NCBI GenBank assembly: GCA_012719135.1
Contig: JAAYAW010000069.1
Location: forward strand, 1-60,060
Origin: Chloroflexota bacterium
GTDB lineage: Bacteria > Chloroflexota > Anaerolineae > UBA1429
DNA: 60,060 nt
Direction of reading: 5' to 3'
In this document: positions 10,338-19,085 of the stretch, in pieces
Numbering within the stretch: the stretch's first letter is position 1
Layout: every line of letters begins with the position of its first letter
Notes under the pieces: model-generated
Seen by the model: only the letters and a program-made list of their open reading frames with translations
Told to the model about the DNA's origin: nothing
Databases searched by the model: none
Position numbers and translations under genes: made by a program

Positions 10338-10367
10338 AGTATAGCGTCCGCGCGGGTGGCTTGTCAA
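10338..10367 (-). promoter_or_regulatory. sigma-70 promoter for the glycoside hydrolase gene
   Basis: Minus-strand TTGACA (10362-10367), 18-base spacer, TATACT (10338-10343). It fires leftward and its -35 box overlaps that of the divergent promoter. Confidence 0.7.
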
Positions 10368-10389
10368 TAACGGGGCCGGGGCCTATACT
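10361..10389 (+). promoter_or_regulatory. sigma-70 promoter for the DHH-CBS-CCA gene
   Basis: Plus-strand TTGTCA (10361-10366), 17-base spacer, TATACT (10384-10389), 38 bases before the ATG. The -35 box is the same seven bases that form the opposing TTGACA. Confidence 0.65.
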
Positions 10390-10427
10390 CCGGGCGTCAT
10401 CCCCAGCCAACCGCGATCAGGCAGGCC

Positions 10428-13031
10428 ATGAATATCATCACCAGTCACGAGCGGGCCGATATGGATGCTCTCGCATCCATGTTCGCTGCCAGCCTACTCT
10501 ACCCGGGGTTCCACGCTGTACTTCCGCAGAACTTGAACCGGAATCTGCGCGATTTCATCGCCATGTACCGGGATGAGCTACCCTTTGTGGATCGCCGCGA
10601 GCTGGCAAAGGAACGCGTGCGCGAGGTGGTCCTAGTCGACACCCAGGCTATCGCCCCCATTCGTGGTATGGACGAGCAGACGCGCATCCACATCATAGAC
10701 CATCACGCCGCGCCGCAGGAGCTGCCAGAGAGAACCACAAGCGAGGGGGATCTCCTGGGTGCCACGACATCCTATCTGGTTGAGCAACTTGAGCAGCGCG
10801 GTGTTCAGCCCTCCAGGATCGGCGCCTCGCTGATGCTCATTGGCATATACGAGGATACCGGGGCTCTGTCGTACCTGACCACCACCGCGCGAGATGCGCA
10901 GGCGGCCGCATGGCTCCTCGAACACGGTGCGGATCTTGAGATCGCAGGGAGCTTCTTACGGCGCCCACTGACGGAGCTGCAGCGCCAGACCCTATCGCAG
11001 CTCGTGGCCTCTGCGGAAATGCACGCCGTGCTCGATCGTTCTGTGTGCATCGCCAGCGTTCAGCTCGAGCAGTATGTGGATGAGCTTTCTTCACTGATCC
11101 ACGAGCTGATGGATTTGTTCGATCCCGACGCATGCATGTTGCTTGCCGAGTATGACGGTAGCGTGCAGATCATCGCCCGCAGCTCCACCGATGCGGTGGA
11201 CGTTGCTCAAGTGCTAAGGCCCCTCGGCGGCGGCGGACACAGCAAGGCTGCCGCCGGTAGGACCGATATGCCGCTGCGGGAGTTGATCAGCCGGCTCCTG
11301 GAGGAGCTCACCGCCAGCATCCGACCTCCCGTGACGGTCCGGGAACTCATGTCGACCAATGTGCACACGCTATCCGCCGACATTACAGTGCAGGATGCCG
11401 CCAGCCTGATGCGCCGATACGGTCATGAGGGGTTCCCCGTCGTCCAGGGAGATCAGCTGATCGGCATCCTCACACGCAGCGATGTGGATCGCGCCATCCA
11501 CCATCAACGTGGCGACAGCTCCATCCGCAGTATCCTGTATACCGGAGCGCTATCGGTCTCTCCTGAGGCCTCGGTGGACCGTGTTCAGGAGATCATGCTC
11601 GAACATGGCCTCGGACAGGTTCCCGTTGTGGATGACGGGCGCTTTGTGGGAATTGTGACGCGGACAGACCTGATCAAGCTCTACGGCCCAGCGGGCGCTA
11701 TCGGCTCGCGCGCGGAGAAGATCCGCATGCTCATGGGAGAGAGCCTGCCACAAGGGCTCGCGGAGCTTCTCTTGCTCGCGCGTGACGCGGCCAACGACCT
11801 TGGCTACTCGCTCTATGTGGTCGGTGGCTTTGTTCGAGACCTACTTCTCGGGCACCCCACGCTGGATCTGGATCTGGTCGTGGAGGGGGATGCGTTGCGC
11901 ACGGCGCGTCGTCTGGCGGAAAAGACCGGCGGATACGTGCGCAGCCATGCCCGGTTTGGCACCGCCAAGGTGATCCTCTCGGGGGACCTCCCCCCAGGCG
12001 TGCCCCCTTCCCTGGACTTTGTCACGGCGCGAACCGAATTCTACGAAAGCCCTACGATGCTGCCCGAGGTCGAACGGAGCTCGATCAAGCAGGATCTTTA
12101 CCGCCGCGACTTTACGATCAACACCATGGCCATATGCCTGGATCGCGATCGCTACGGCGAGCTACTGGACCACTACGGCGGCCTGCGCGACCTGGAGGAA
12201 AAGCGCATACGCGTTCTGCACAACCTGAGTTTTGTCGAGGATCCCACGCGTATCCTGCGAGCCGTGCGGTTCGAGCAGCGCCTGGGCTTTTCCATCGAGT
12301 TGCGCACGCTTCGACTCATGGAGGATGCGACCGACCTGCTGGGACACGTCAGCGGGGAGAGGCTGAGGAATGAGCTATTTCTGATCCTCGGCGAGGAGAT
12401 CCCAGAGCGCAGCCTACAGCGGCTGGACCAGATGGGGGTCCTGGAGCGCATTCACAGCACGCTGCGCCTCACGGGGGATGCCGCCGAGCGGTTCGTCCGC
12501 CTCAGGCAGCAGCTTCGGGAGATCGCTCTCAACGGTTACCGGGACGAATCCGGCATGGAACGTCATTTGCCCGAGCTTCGCCAGTGTTACCTGGCGCTCC
12601 TCACCAGTCACCTCTCGGAGGCCGAGCTGGAATCGTTCGTGCGGCGGATGCGCCTAACCAATGATGACGGCCGTTTCCTGTCCGAGGTGGTGCAGCTGCG
12701 GGAGGTACGGGCGGCTCTCGATGCGGAATGCATGCTCCCCAGTACGATCTACGCGAGACTGCATCCCTTTTCGCCCGAGGCCCGGTTTGTTCTCTCTGTA
12801 CTCACGGATTCGCCGAGAGTACGTGAGCGTGTAGTGCGCTATGAGAGAGTGCTCGCTCGCGTTACCTCCACGATCTCCGGAGAGGATCTCAAGCGTATGG
12901 GAGTCCCACCTGGCCCGGTGTACCGGGTGATCCTGGATCGTGTGCGCGACGCCCTTCTGGACCAGCAACTCTCCACACCCGAACAGGAACAAGCCCTCGC
13001 CCGATCGCTGGTCTCTGTCCTCTGTGACTAG
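10428..13031 (+). CDS. DHH-DHHA1 / CBS pair / tRNA nucleotidyltransferase fusion
   Basis: An 867-aa three-part protein. Residues 1 to about 300 form a DHH phosphoesterase-like module (SHERADMDAL, IIDHHA near 88, GGGGHSKAAAG near 267). Two CBS domains, which usually bind adenine nucleotides, follow at about 305-430. From about 440 comes a class II poly(A) polymerase/CCA-adding head (VVGGFVRD near 464, then the DLDLVV metal-binding strand), followed by the helical neck and body. Related fusions in deep-branching bacteria act in tRNA 3'-end (C or A) addition; whether this one adds A only or full CCA is not readable. Its TAG stop shares a palindromic CTAG with the stop of the convergent gene. Confidence 0.9.
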   Translation: MNIITSHERADMDALASMFAASLLYPGFHAVLPQNLNRNLRDFIAMYRDELPFVDRRELAKERVREVVLVDTQAIAPIRGMDEQTRIHIIDHHAAPQELPERTTSEGDLLGATTSYLVEQLEQRGVQPSRIGASLMLIGIYEDTGALSYLTTTARDAQAAAWLLEHGADLEIAGSFLRRPLTELQRQTLSQLVASAEMHAVLDRSVCIASVQLEQYVDELSSLIHELMDLFDPDACMLLAEYDGSVQIIARSSTDAVDVAQVLRPLGGGGHSKAAAGRTDMPLRELISRLLEELTASIRPPVTVRELMSTNVHTLSADITVQDAASLMRRYGHEGFPVVQGDQLIGILTRSDVDRAIHHQRGDSSIRSILYTGALSVSPEASVDRVQEIMLEHGLGQVPVVDDGRFVGIVTRTDLIKLYGPAGAIGSRAEKIRMLMGESLPQGLAELLLLARDAANDLGYSLYVVGGFVRDLLLGHPTLDLDLVVEGDALRTARRLAEKTGGYVRSHARFGTAKVILSGDLPPGVPPSLDFVTARTEFYESPTMLPEVERSSIKQDLYRRDFTINTMAICLDRDRYGELLDHYGGLRDLEEKRIRVLHNLSFVEDPTRILRAVRFEQRLGFSIELRTLRLMEDATDLLGHVSGERLRNELFLILGEEIPERSLQRLDQMGVLERIHSTLRLTGDAAERFVRLRQQLREIALNGYRDESGMERHLPELRQCYLALLTSHLSEAELESFVRRMRLTNDDGRFLSEVVQLREVRAALDAECMLPSTIYARLHPFSPEARFVLSVLTDSPRVRERVVRYERVLARVTSTISGEDLKRMGVPPGPVYRVILDRVRDALLDQQLSTPEQEQALARSLVSVLCD

Positions 13032-14071
13032 AGGCCGGAGGCGAACACCCGGGTGATTTCGTCTGCGTCGTACCGTGGCAGCGGCCTGCGCCCCTTGTCG
13101 TCCATCATGGTGTAGCCCTCCTCCGGTGAGACCAGGTCGGCCACATGAGCACAGGGAATGCCTGCACGCTGGAATCTATCGAGAACGAACGCCATGCCCT
13201 CTGGATCGACGCTGATGAGCAGCGCACCCGACGCGATCAGGCCGAGAGGGTCCAGGCCGTAGAACTGGCATATCCGCTCTCCCTCAGTCAGGACGGGCAC
13301 CCGCTCACGGTACAAGATGAGCCCCGCTCCCGCGGCATGGCCAAGCTCATGCAGGCCGGTAGCCAGCCCTCCTTCGGTGGGATCGTGCATGGCATGGACA
13401 CCCGGACAATCCGCCGCCAGATGCGCCGCCTCGACCACGCTGATTCCTGGGTCGAACAGCAACTGGCGAGCACGTTCCAGCACCTCCGGCGCGAATCCGT
13501 GCTCGAGGAGCTCTTGCTGTCGCTCACGTGCGATGAGAGCCGTCCCCTCGATGGGAACGGACTTGGCCAGGAGAACGCAATCGCCCGGCCGTGCGTCCGC
13601 CGCCCTGTGAAGGCGGCTCCGCTCTACTTCGCCAATGAGGACACCGATCACCATCGGGCGCTCGATACCCCAGGTCACCTCGGTATGCCCGCCCGCCAGA
13701 GTGATGCCCAGATCTCGGCACGCCTCATGGATCTGATCAAAGATGGATTCCACCAGAGACGGCGTCGCTTGTTTCTCCGGGAGCAGTATGGTGTTCAGCA
13801 TCCACATAGGCCGCGCACCGCTGGTTGCGATGTCATTGGCGTTCACGTGCACGGCATACCAGCCGATCTGATCGGTTGCGAAAGTGATCGGATCGGTCTT
13901 GACCACCAAGCAACGGTCGCCCATGTCGATAACGGCCACATCCTGGCCCACTCCCGGGCCAACCACGAGGCGTCCATCGGCGTGGGCGTAACGAGAGAGG
14001 AGGCCATCCAGATACTCAAGGGGGAGCTTGCCGGGGCGGAAAGCGCGATCATCGTCCTTCACGTAAAGCAA
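13028..14071 (-). CDS. AIR synthase-related protein (HypE/PurM-like)
   Basis: A 347-aa ATP-dependent enzyme of the PurM/HypE/SelD fold. Visible features are the N-terminal GPGVGQDVAVID strand, AGGHTEVTWG near residue 125, and the MHDPTEGGLATGLHEL motif near 230 that is typical of HypE-like members. No other hyp or hydrogenase gene is in the window, so I do not assign hydrogenase maturation; many such stand-alone paralogues have unknown substrates. Third gene of the rpiA operon, 48 bases behind the diguanylate cyclase. The start is TTG 14071 or, with better spacing from AAGGT, GTG 14062. Confidence 0.8.
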   Translation of the reverse strand: MLYVKDDDRAFRPGKLPLEYLDGLLSRYAHADGRLVVGPGVGQDVAVIDMGDRCLVVKTDPITFATDQIGWYAVHVNANDIATSGARPMWMLNTILLPEKQATPSLVESIFDQIHEACRDLGITLAGGHTEVTWGIERPMVIGVLIGEVERSRLHRAADARPGDCVLLAKSVPIEGTALIARERQQELLEHGFAPEVLERARQLLFDPGISVVEAAHLAADCPGVHAMHDPTEGGLATGLHELGHAAGAGLILYRERVPVLTEGERICQFYGLDPLGLIASGALLISVDPEGMAFVLDRFQRAGIPCAHVADLVSPEEGYTMMDDKGRRPLPRYDADEITRVFASGL

Positions 14072-14119
14072 GACCTTAATCGGTCCCTGTCTGGCACATC
14101 AATCGCGCCAGTGGCCCCG

Positions 14120-15571
14120 CTACTCATCCAGCCACGCGGCCCGCACCCGGTCGCGGCCGCTCTCCTTCGCCTGATAGCATGCCTGATCTGCGCGGCCCAC
14201 CACGTCCTTGGCGGTAACCTCCTGGCCAGGATAGGACACAGCCACGCCGACGCTCGCCGTTAATGGGGTCTCCTCGCCAGCGACGTAGAACGGACGCTCA
14301 CGAATCCTGCGCCAGACTCGCGTAGCCAGCTGCAAAGCCTGCTCCTCGTTGATCTCCGGGGCCAACAGGACGAACTCGTCTCCGCCATACCGAGCCACGG
14401 AATCCGACTGGCGCAGGTTCAATCGGAGCCGATCGGCCACCTGGCACAGCAGAGCATCACCGGCCTGATGCCCATAGGTATCGTTGATAGCCTTGAGCCC
14501 CTTGTCCGGCTGCCTATCCAGATCGATCATGATGACCGCGAGCTTGCGGCCCGTCCGCTCGCTCCGAGAGAGTTCTGCGCCCAAGAGCTCATGGAAATGG
14601 CCATGATTATACAGCCCGGTAAGGCTATCTCGGGTAGCGAGATCGCGCATGCGCGCAAAGAGGTAGGTATTCACCAGAGCGATACCGCCCTGCGCGCCCA
14701 GAATCCTCAGAATGTCCAGTTCTTCGCCCTCAAAGCTGTTGCCGCCACTCCGGCCCACCAGGCAGAGACCCAGTTCGGTATCGCGGCTGCTCAGGGAAAC
14801 GGACTCCAGGATCGGCCATGGGCCTTCATCGGGCGCGGCACCCTCCGAGAGGGACGTGAATGCGATCTCGGGTTCACGATCGAGCCAGCGGCACTCGGAA
14901 CTCATCAACACGTCCTGGATAGCGCGTCGCCCTGCTTCGCCGAGAGGCAGGTGCGAGATCACAGCGGCTATCGGGCGATCGACCACGTCAGGGGAGCTGA
15001 CCAGTACGCCGCCGATATCGCACTCGATGAGGCTGGCCAGGGCCTGAGATAGCACGGTGGCGATGTCGGCCACGTCCAGGCCACCGGCCAGTGCGCGGCT
15101 GATATGCTGCACGGAATCGATGAGTTGCTGCCGCCGCCTCGCCAGTTGCCTGTTGGCCTCGGTGAGATCCTGAATCAGCTGTTCATTCGCTCGGGATAGC
15201 CGCTGCCGATCGAGCATCCGCCCCACAACAAGGGGGACTAGACCGAAATTGAACGATTCCTTCTGGAGGTAGTAGTAGGCACCGAGGCTCAGTGTGGTGG
15301 CGGCGGTTTCCAGTTCACCGTACCCCGTCAGGATGATCACGTCCGTATCCGGGTGATTCTGACGAATGTGGCGGAGAAGGCCTTCGCCCCCCATGCCGGG
15401 CATCACGAGATCGACAACGGCTACTGGGTAATGCTCCGCGGCGAGATACTTGACCGCCTCCTCACCGCTGGCTGCCTCCGTGATCAGATAGCCATCACGG
15501 CGACACATCCGGCTGAGCAGGTTTCGTATCTCGGGCGCATCATCGACGATCAGCAGCCGCTCGCCGGTCAT
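14120..15571 (-). CDS. response regulator diguanylate cyclase (REC-GAF-GGDEF)
   Basis: A 483-aa cytoplasmic signalling enzyme that would make cyclic di-GMP from GTP. An N-terminal receiver domain shows the acidic DDAPE pair, the phospho-acceptor Asp in VVDLVMPG near residue 54, and Lys in YYLQKES near 105. A short coiled coil leads to a GAF-like middle (about 165-310), then the cyclase domain with the intact active site YGGDEF. RQSD lies five residues before GGDEF, which fits the inhibitory I-site. The usual D-x-D-x-F-K-x-I-N-D strand carries about five extra residues (DLDRQPDKGLKAIND). ATGA overlaps the rpiA stop by four bases, so the two are translationally coupled. No partner histidine kinase is in the window. 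Confidence 0.92.
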   Translation of the reverse strand: MTGERLLIVDDAPEIRNLLSRMCRRDGYLITEAASGEEAVKYLAAEHYPVAVVDLVMPGMGGEGLLRHIRQNHPDTDVIILTGYGELETAATTLSLGAYYYLQKESFNFGLVPLVVGRMLDRQRLSRANEQLIQDLTEANRQLARRRQQLIDSVQHISRALAGGLDVADIATVLSQALASLIECDIGGVLVSSPDVVDRPIAAVISHLPLGEAGRRAIQDVLMSSECRWLDREPEIAFTSLSEGAAPDEGPWPILESVSLSSRDTELGLCLVGRSGGNSFEGEELDILRILGAQGGIALVNTYLFARMRDLATRDSLTGLYNHGHFHELLGAELSRSERTGRKLAVIMIDLDRQPDKGLKAINDTYGHQAGDALLCQVADRLRLNLRQSDSVARYGGDEFVLLAPEINEEQALQLATRVWRRIRERPFYVAGEETPLTASVGVAVSYPGQEVTAKDVVGRADQACYQAKESGRDRVRAAWLDE

Positions 15572-16254
15572 TTCCGCTCCAGAACTCGCACACCATTGGC
15601 GCCGGCTACAATCACTTGGTGCACCATCCCCAGAAACAAGCCGTGCTCCACGACACCTGGGATCTCTTTGATCTGGCGCCCGAGGACACCCGCATCGGGG
15701 ATCGAAGCATAGTGGCAGTCCAGTATCCAGTTGCCTTCATCGGTAACAAAAGGGGTATCTCCCTGCCGGCGCAGAACCGGGCGAGCACCCGTCTTTTCGA
15801 GGCCCCTAAGGGTATTCTGCCAGCCGAACTGGAGCACTTCCACAGGGATAGGGCTTCGCTGGCCAAGATGAGCGACGAGCTTGGACTCATCCACGACAAT
15901 GATCTCGAACCGGGTCGCATAGGCGACGACCTTTTCCCGCAGCAGACATCCCCCCAGTCCCTTGGTCACATCCCACTGCGGATCGACTTCGTCGGCTCCA
16001 TCGATGGTGAGATCAAGCGCCGGGTGCTCCTCCAGAGTGGTGAGCGGAATCCCGGCTTCACGACCCAAGCGCGCTGTATCCTCCGAAGTGGGCACGCCCA
16101 TCACGTTCTGAATAACGCCAGACCGCAGTCTCTCACCGATGCGCAGCGTCGCGTATCGCGCCGTGCTCCCGCTCCCAAGGCCAATTACGCTGTCACTTTT
16201 GACCATAGCAGCCGCATAGTCGCCAGCCTGCCGCTTAAAGACTTCAATCGTCAT
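15568..16254 (-). CDS. rpiA: ribose-5-phosphate isomerase A
   Basis: A 228-aa enzyme interconverting ribose 5-phosphate and ribulose 5-phosphate in the pentose phosphate pathway. Family motifs are intact: GLGSGSTARY, the catalytic IDGADEVD loop, KGLGGCLLREK, and a C-terminal VVEHGLFLGM segment. ATG 16254 has GGAG five bases upstream; an in-frame start ten codons earlier lacks support. First gene of the operon rpiA, diguanylate cyclase, AIR synthase-like. Pairing a central-carbon enzyme with a c-di-GMP enzyme through an overlapping stop/start is unusual. Confidence 0.95.
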   Translation of the reverse strand: MTIEVFKRQAGDYAAAMVKSDSVIGLGSGSTARYATLRIGERLRSGVIQNVMGVPTSEDTARLGREAGIPLTTLEEHPALDLTIDGADEVDPQWDVTKGLGGCLLREKVVAYATRFEIIVVDESKLVAHLGQRSPIPVEVLQFGWQNTLRGLEKTGARPVLRRQGDTPFVTDEGNWILDCHYASIPDAGVLGRQIKEIPGVVEHGLFLGMVHQVIVAGANGVRVLERK

Positions 16255-16301
16255 CACTGCTCCAATGATGGGTGCAATCGCCAACCGCCTCGTTGACCGC
16301 T

Positions 16302-16329
16302 ATTATAGATCCGAAGGGGCGAGATGCAA
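16302..16329 (-). promoter_or_regulatory. promoter for the rpiA operon
   Basis: Minus-strand TATAAT (16302-16307) is perfect. A weak -35, TTGCAT (16324-16329), lies 16 bases upstream. The leader to the rpiA ATG is about 40 bases. Confidence 0.5.
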
Positions 16330-16357
16330 GCGGCCGTCGCGCCGGGAGACGCCACGG

Positions 16358-16387
16358 TTGACGCTCGTTCCCCCGGCCCCCTATAAT
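16358..16387 (+). promoter_or_regulatory. strong sigma-70 promoter for the CHAT-AAA gene
   Basis: TTGACG (16358-16363), 18-base spacer, TATAAT (16382-16387). Transcription would start near 16394, leaving a leader of about 30 bases. Confidence 0.75.
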
Positions 16388-16424
16388 CCGGACATGTTCT
16401 ATAGCCTAGAGCCCAGAGTTGGTG

Positions 16425-18635
16425 ATGGATTACCTCAGCTTTGACTTGCGCATCGGTGAGTGGAGCTCCCAGACGCACAGGGGCGTCGTGGAAGTCCTGC
16501 ACTGCCCCTCAGGAGAGGGGCGGCGTTTCCCGTTCATCCTGGAAGTGGACGTTACTTCGGTTCTGCGCAGCCTGGCCGGTGATCCCACCCAGCCTCGTCG
16601 TTTCGGCCGCCTCCTCGCAAACGCGATCTTCCGACATGAAATCGCGCTCGCATGGTACGAGAGCTACCAGATCGCGCGGGAACGCCGCTGCGGCCTGCGT
16701 CTGCGGCTACACATCGAGTCCTGGGAGCTCTCTCGTCTGCCCTGGGAACTGCTATTCGACACGCGTGCCGATGAGTTCATGGCGTTTGACGAACGCGTTT
16801 CCATCACGCGCTACATCCGCCTGAGTAGCGCTCCTGCTGTCCTGCGGCGCTCCGGGACACTGCGGATCCTGGCCATCTCCGCCAGCCCCGTGGACGAAGC
16901 CCCACTGAGCTGGCAGAATGAGATCGCACTTCTGAGGGAAGCCGTGGATCCACTGGTCAAGCTCGGGCGCGTCCATCTGGACACGTGCGAGCACGCCACC
17001 AGGGAAAAGCTCCACGTCGCCCTTGTCGATAGCCATCCGGACGTCGTGCACTTTGTCGGCCACGGCGAGTATGACATGCTAGAGCAGCAGGGCTACCTGT
17101 TGATGGAGGATGACCGGCACCGATCGGTATACATGAACGCCGTCGAGGTTGCGCGGCTCCTCCGGCGCTACGGAACCAATGTGGTGATTCTCAACGCCTG
17201 TGAGACGGCCCGCGGGATCTGGGCGGGGCTCGCCCCCACGCTGGTCCGATCGGACATCCCCGCTGTGGTCGCCATGCAGTGGCCCATTGAGGATCGCGCA
17301 GCGGTGACCTTCTCCAAGGCATTCTACCGCACGCTGGCATCCGGCCGCACTGTGGATGAATGCGTATCAGAGGGTCGTGTAGCGATGGATGCAGCCATTC
17401 CTCACTCGCTCATGTGGGCCGCCCCCGTGCTTTTCATCCGCTCGATGAACGGCCAACTGTGGACGCCAGATCAGAGCTCTGAACCCCCTGCTGATCGTCG
17501 AGAAGAGGGCCCTTCTAGAGCATCGGGACGTCAACCAGCGTCGGCACCTGATGCCAAAGAGCGCATTTTTCGCACGCGGGGCCCGCTGCGAATGCCCGAG
17601 GATCGCGAGATCATCATGGATCGCCCAGAACTGGGCCGTGCACTCCAGATAGCGCGGCAGCCAGCCGTAAGCCAGTATCTCGCGATTCTGAGCGCCCGCC
17701 AGACGGGCAAGACGACGCTGTTGCTCCAGCTGATGGACGAACTGCGTGACCGTTACGCCTGCGCCTTTATCGATCTGTCCGTCCTGCGCGGGCAGGATTC
17801 CCGGGACTGCTTCCGGCTCGTCGGATCGCAGCTGGCCGGTGCCCTGGCGGATTGTGACTGTGACGTCGCTAGCCTGGGAGCAACGCCGGATAACCCGGTG
17901 GCGTTCCTGGATTACCTGCAGCGCCTCGCACAAGCGGTGCCTGTCCTTCGGATCGTGCTGATGATGGATGAAGTCGGCGCCCTTTCACCGCAGGTATCGG
18001 ACACTTTCTTCAACACGGTCCGCACGATTTTCACCCAGGGGCGCGGGCTCAGGAACGCATTGGCCAAATACCTGTTCGTGTTCAGCGGCGCCGTCGATCT
18101 GTATGGCCTGACCTTTGGCACCAACTCCCCACTCAACATCTGTGAAAAGATCTACCTGGAGGATCTGGCGCCGCAGCAGGTCGAGCGACTCGTATCCGCG
18201 TTCTCGCAACGGGATACCGCGGTCGCAGCGGATGTGGGAGCGGCGATCTACGCACTGACCTCGGGCCACCCCTATCTGAGCATGCGCCTCTGTTCGCTCA
18301 TGGAGGATGCTCAACCGGCTCGCATCACCGCCCAGACAGTCCAGCGTGCCGCAGCTCAGATCCTCGTGGAGGACGACAACCTCCGCCATCTCATCCAGGA
18401 GCTGGAGAGCCAGCCCGGCGCCCGGAGACATCTGCGGAGCATTGTCATAGAGGGACAGTCAGTTCCCTTCAGCCGGAACAACCCTATTCTGGCTGCGCTC
18501 GAGATGATGGGCGCCATCCGGCCAGGCCAACCGTGCAGCGTCAGGAACGCGCTCTATGAGCGCGCTCTGCGCGAGTACTACAGTCTGCCTGCGCACGCCG
18601 AGGGCTCAGGGCGGCCGTCCGCGAGCTCTGGATAG
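16425..18635 (+). CDS. CHAT protease domain fused to AAA-like (AAA_35) ATPase
   Basis: A 736-aa two-module protein. Residues to about 345 form a caspase-like CHAT domain with the expected dyad: His in HFVGHGEY (about 213) and Cys in ILNACETA (about 259). After a Pro/Ser-rich linker (about 350-380) comes an AAA_35-type NTPase: ISARQTGKTT-like P-loop (written LSARQTGKTT here, about 422-431), Walker B LMMDEVG near 515, then the helical region and winged-helix-like end usual for the family. Such proteins are inferred to switch protease activity by nucleotide state. No TPR, WD40 or other sensor repeats are present and no substrate gene is adjacent. Start ATG 16425 (GTG 16422 and TTG 16419 also possible); the ribosome site is weak. 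Confidence 0.85.
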   Translation: MDYLSFDLRIGEWSSQTHRGVVEVLHCPSGEGRRFPFILEVDVTSVLRSLAGDPTQPRRFGRLLANAIFRHEIALAWYESYQIARERRCGLRLRLHIESWELSRLPWELLFDTRADEFMAFDERVSITRYIRLSSAPAVLRRSGTLRILAISASPVDEAPLSWQNEIALLREAVDPLVKLGRVHLDTCEHATREKLHVALVDSHPDVVHFVGHGEYDMLEQQGYLLMEDDRHRSVYMNAVEVARLLRRYGTNVVILNACETARGIWAGLAPTLVRSDIPAVVAMQWPIEDRAAVTFSKAFYRTLASGRTVDECVSEGRVAMDAAIPHSLMWAAPVLFIRSMNGQLWTPDQSSEPPADRREEGPSRASGRQPASAPDAKERIFRTRGPLRMPEDREIIMDRPELGRALQIARQPAVSQYLAILSARQTGKTTLLLQLMDELRDRYACAFIDLSVLRGQDSRDCFRLVGSQLAGALADCDCDVASLGATPDNPVAFLDYLQRLAQAVPVLRIVLMMDEVGALSPQVSDTFFNTVRTIFTQGRGLRNALAKYLFVFSGAVDLYGLTFGTNSPLNICEKIYLEDLAPQQVERLVSAFSQRDTAVAADVGAAIYALTSGHPYLSMRLCSLMEDAQPARITAQTVQRAAAQILVEDDNLRHLIQELESQPGARRHLRSIVIEGQSVPFSRNNPILAALEMMGAIRPGQPCSVRNALYERALREYYSLPAHAEGSGRPSASSG

Positions 18636-18657
18636 ACGACTGCCGGACGAGACAGCC

Positions 18658-18686
18658 TTGACAGCCCCCTTTTGCGTCTCTATAAT
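18658..18686 (+). promoter_or_regulatory. consensus sigma-70 promoter
   Basis: TTGACA (18658-18663), exactly 17 bases, TATAAT (18681-18686): a perfect consensus promoter, 30 bases before the small membrane protein's ATG. Confidence 0.85.
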
Positions 18687-18716
18687 GGCCGTCAGCCTGA
18701 ACGGGGGGAGCGACTG

Positions 18717-19085
18717 ATGATCAGGAAACGACTACCGGCCAGCCTGTGGATTGTGGCTATCCTGCAGTTCGTTGCCCCGCTGCTGTTGCCGCCATCGTTC
18801 TACGCGGGCATCAGCCCCGCGCTGTGGATCGTCGTTGCGGTGGTGTTTGCCTTGCTCGGCATCAACCTCCTTCGCCTGAAGGACTGGGCCCGGGTGGCGA
18901 CGATCTTTGTCCAGGGCTTTAGCATTCTGGTTCGGCTCCTTACGGGAATCGGCAACGTGATACCCACGCAAGGGGCCCCGATGGACAGTGTCCTCTTGAT
19001 CTCGTCCATCTGCTCGATGTTGCTTTCCGGCCTCATTCTTTTCCACGTCGATCAGCCGGATATCCAGCTGCTCATGCAGCAGTGA
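18717..19085 (+). CDS. small four-helix membrane protein, unknown function
   Basis: A 122-aa integral membrane protein with about four hydrophobic helices (LWIVAILQFVAPLLL; LWIVVAVVFALLGINLL; a weaker third around FVQGFSILVRLL; LLISSICSMLLSGLILF). I do not recognise a named family beyond short DUF-type membrane proteins. The start is well set: ATG 18717 follows GGGGGGAG (18703-18710) by six bases; an in-frame start at 18672 would place the promoter -10 inside the gene. The perfect promoter suggests constitutively high transcription, which is striking for an orphan protein. Confidence 0.75.
   Translation: MIRKRLPASLWIVAILQFVAPLLLPPSFYAGISPALWIVVAVVFALLGINLLRLKDWARVATIFVQGFSILVRLLTGIGNVIPTQGAPMDSVLLISSICSMLLSGLILFHVDQPDIQLLMQQ

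Noticed and set aside
10310-10367. N-terminal extension of the glycoside hydrolase from TTG 10367
   Set aside because: The extension contains the -35 and -10 boxes of its own promoter, so it is not transcribed.
13145-14263. 372-aa open frame on the plus strand
   Set aside because: Antisense to the AIR-synthase-like gene and the end of the cyclase; no start signal or domain.
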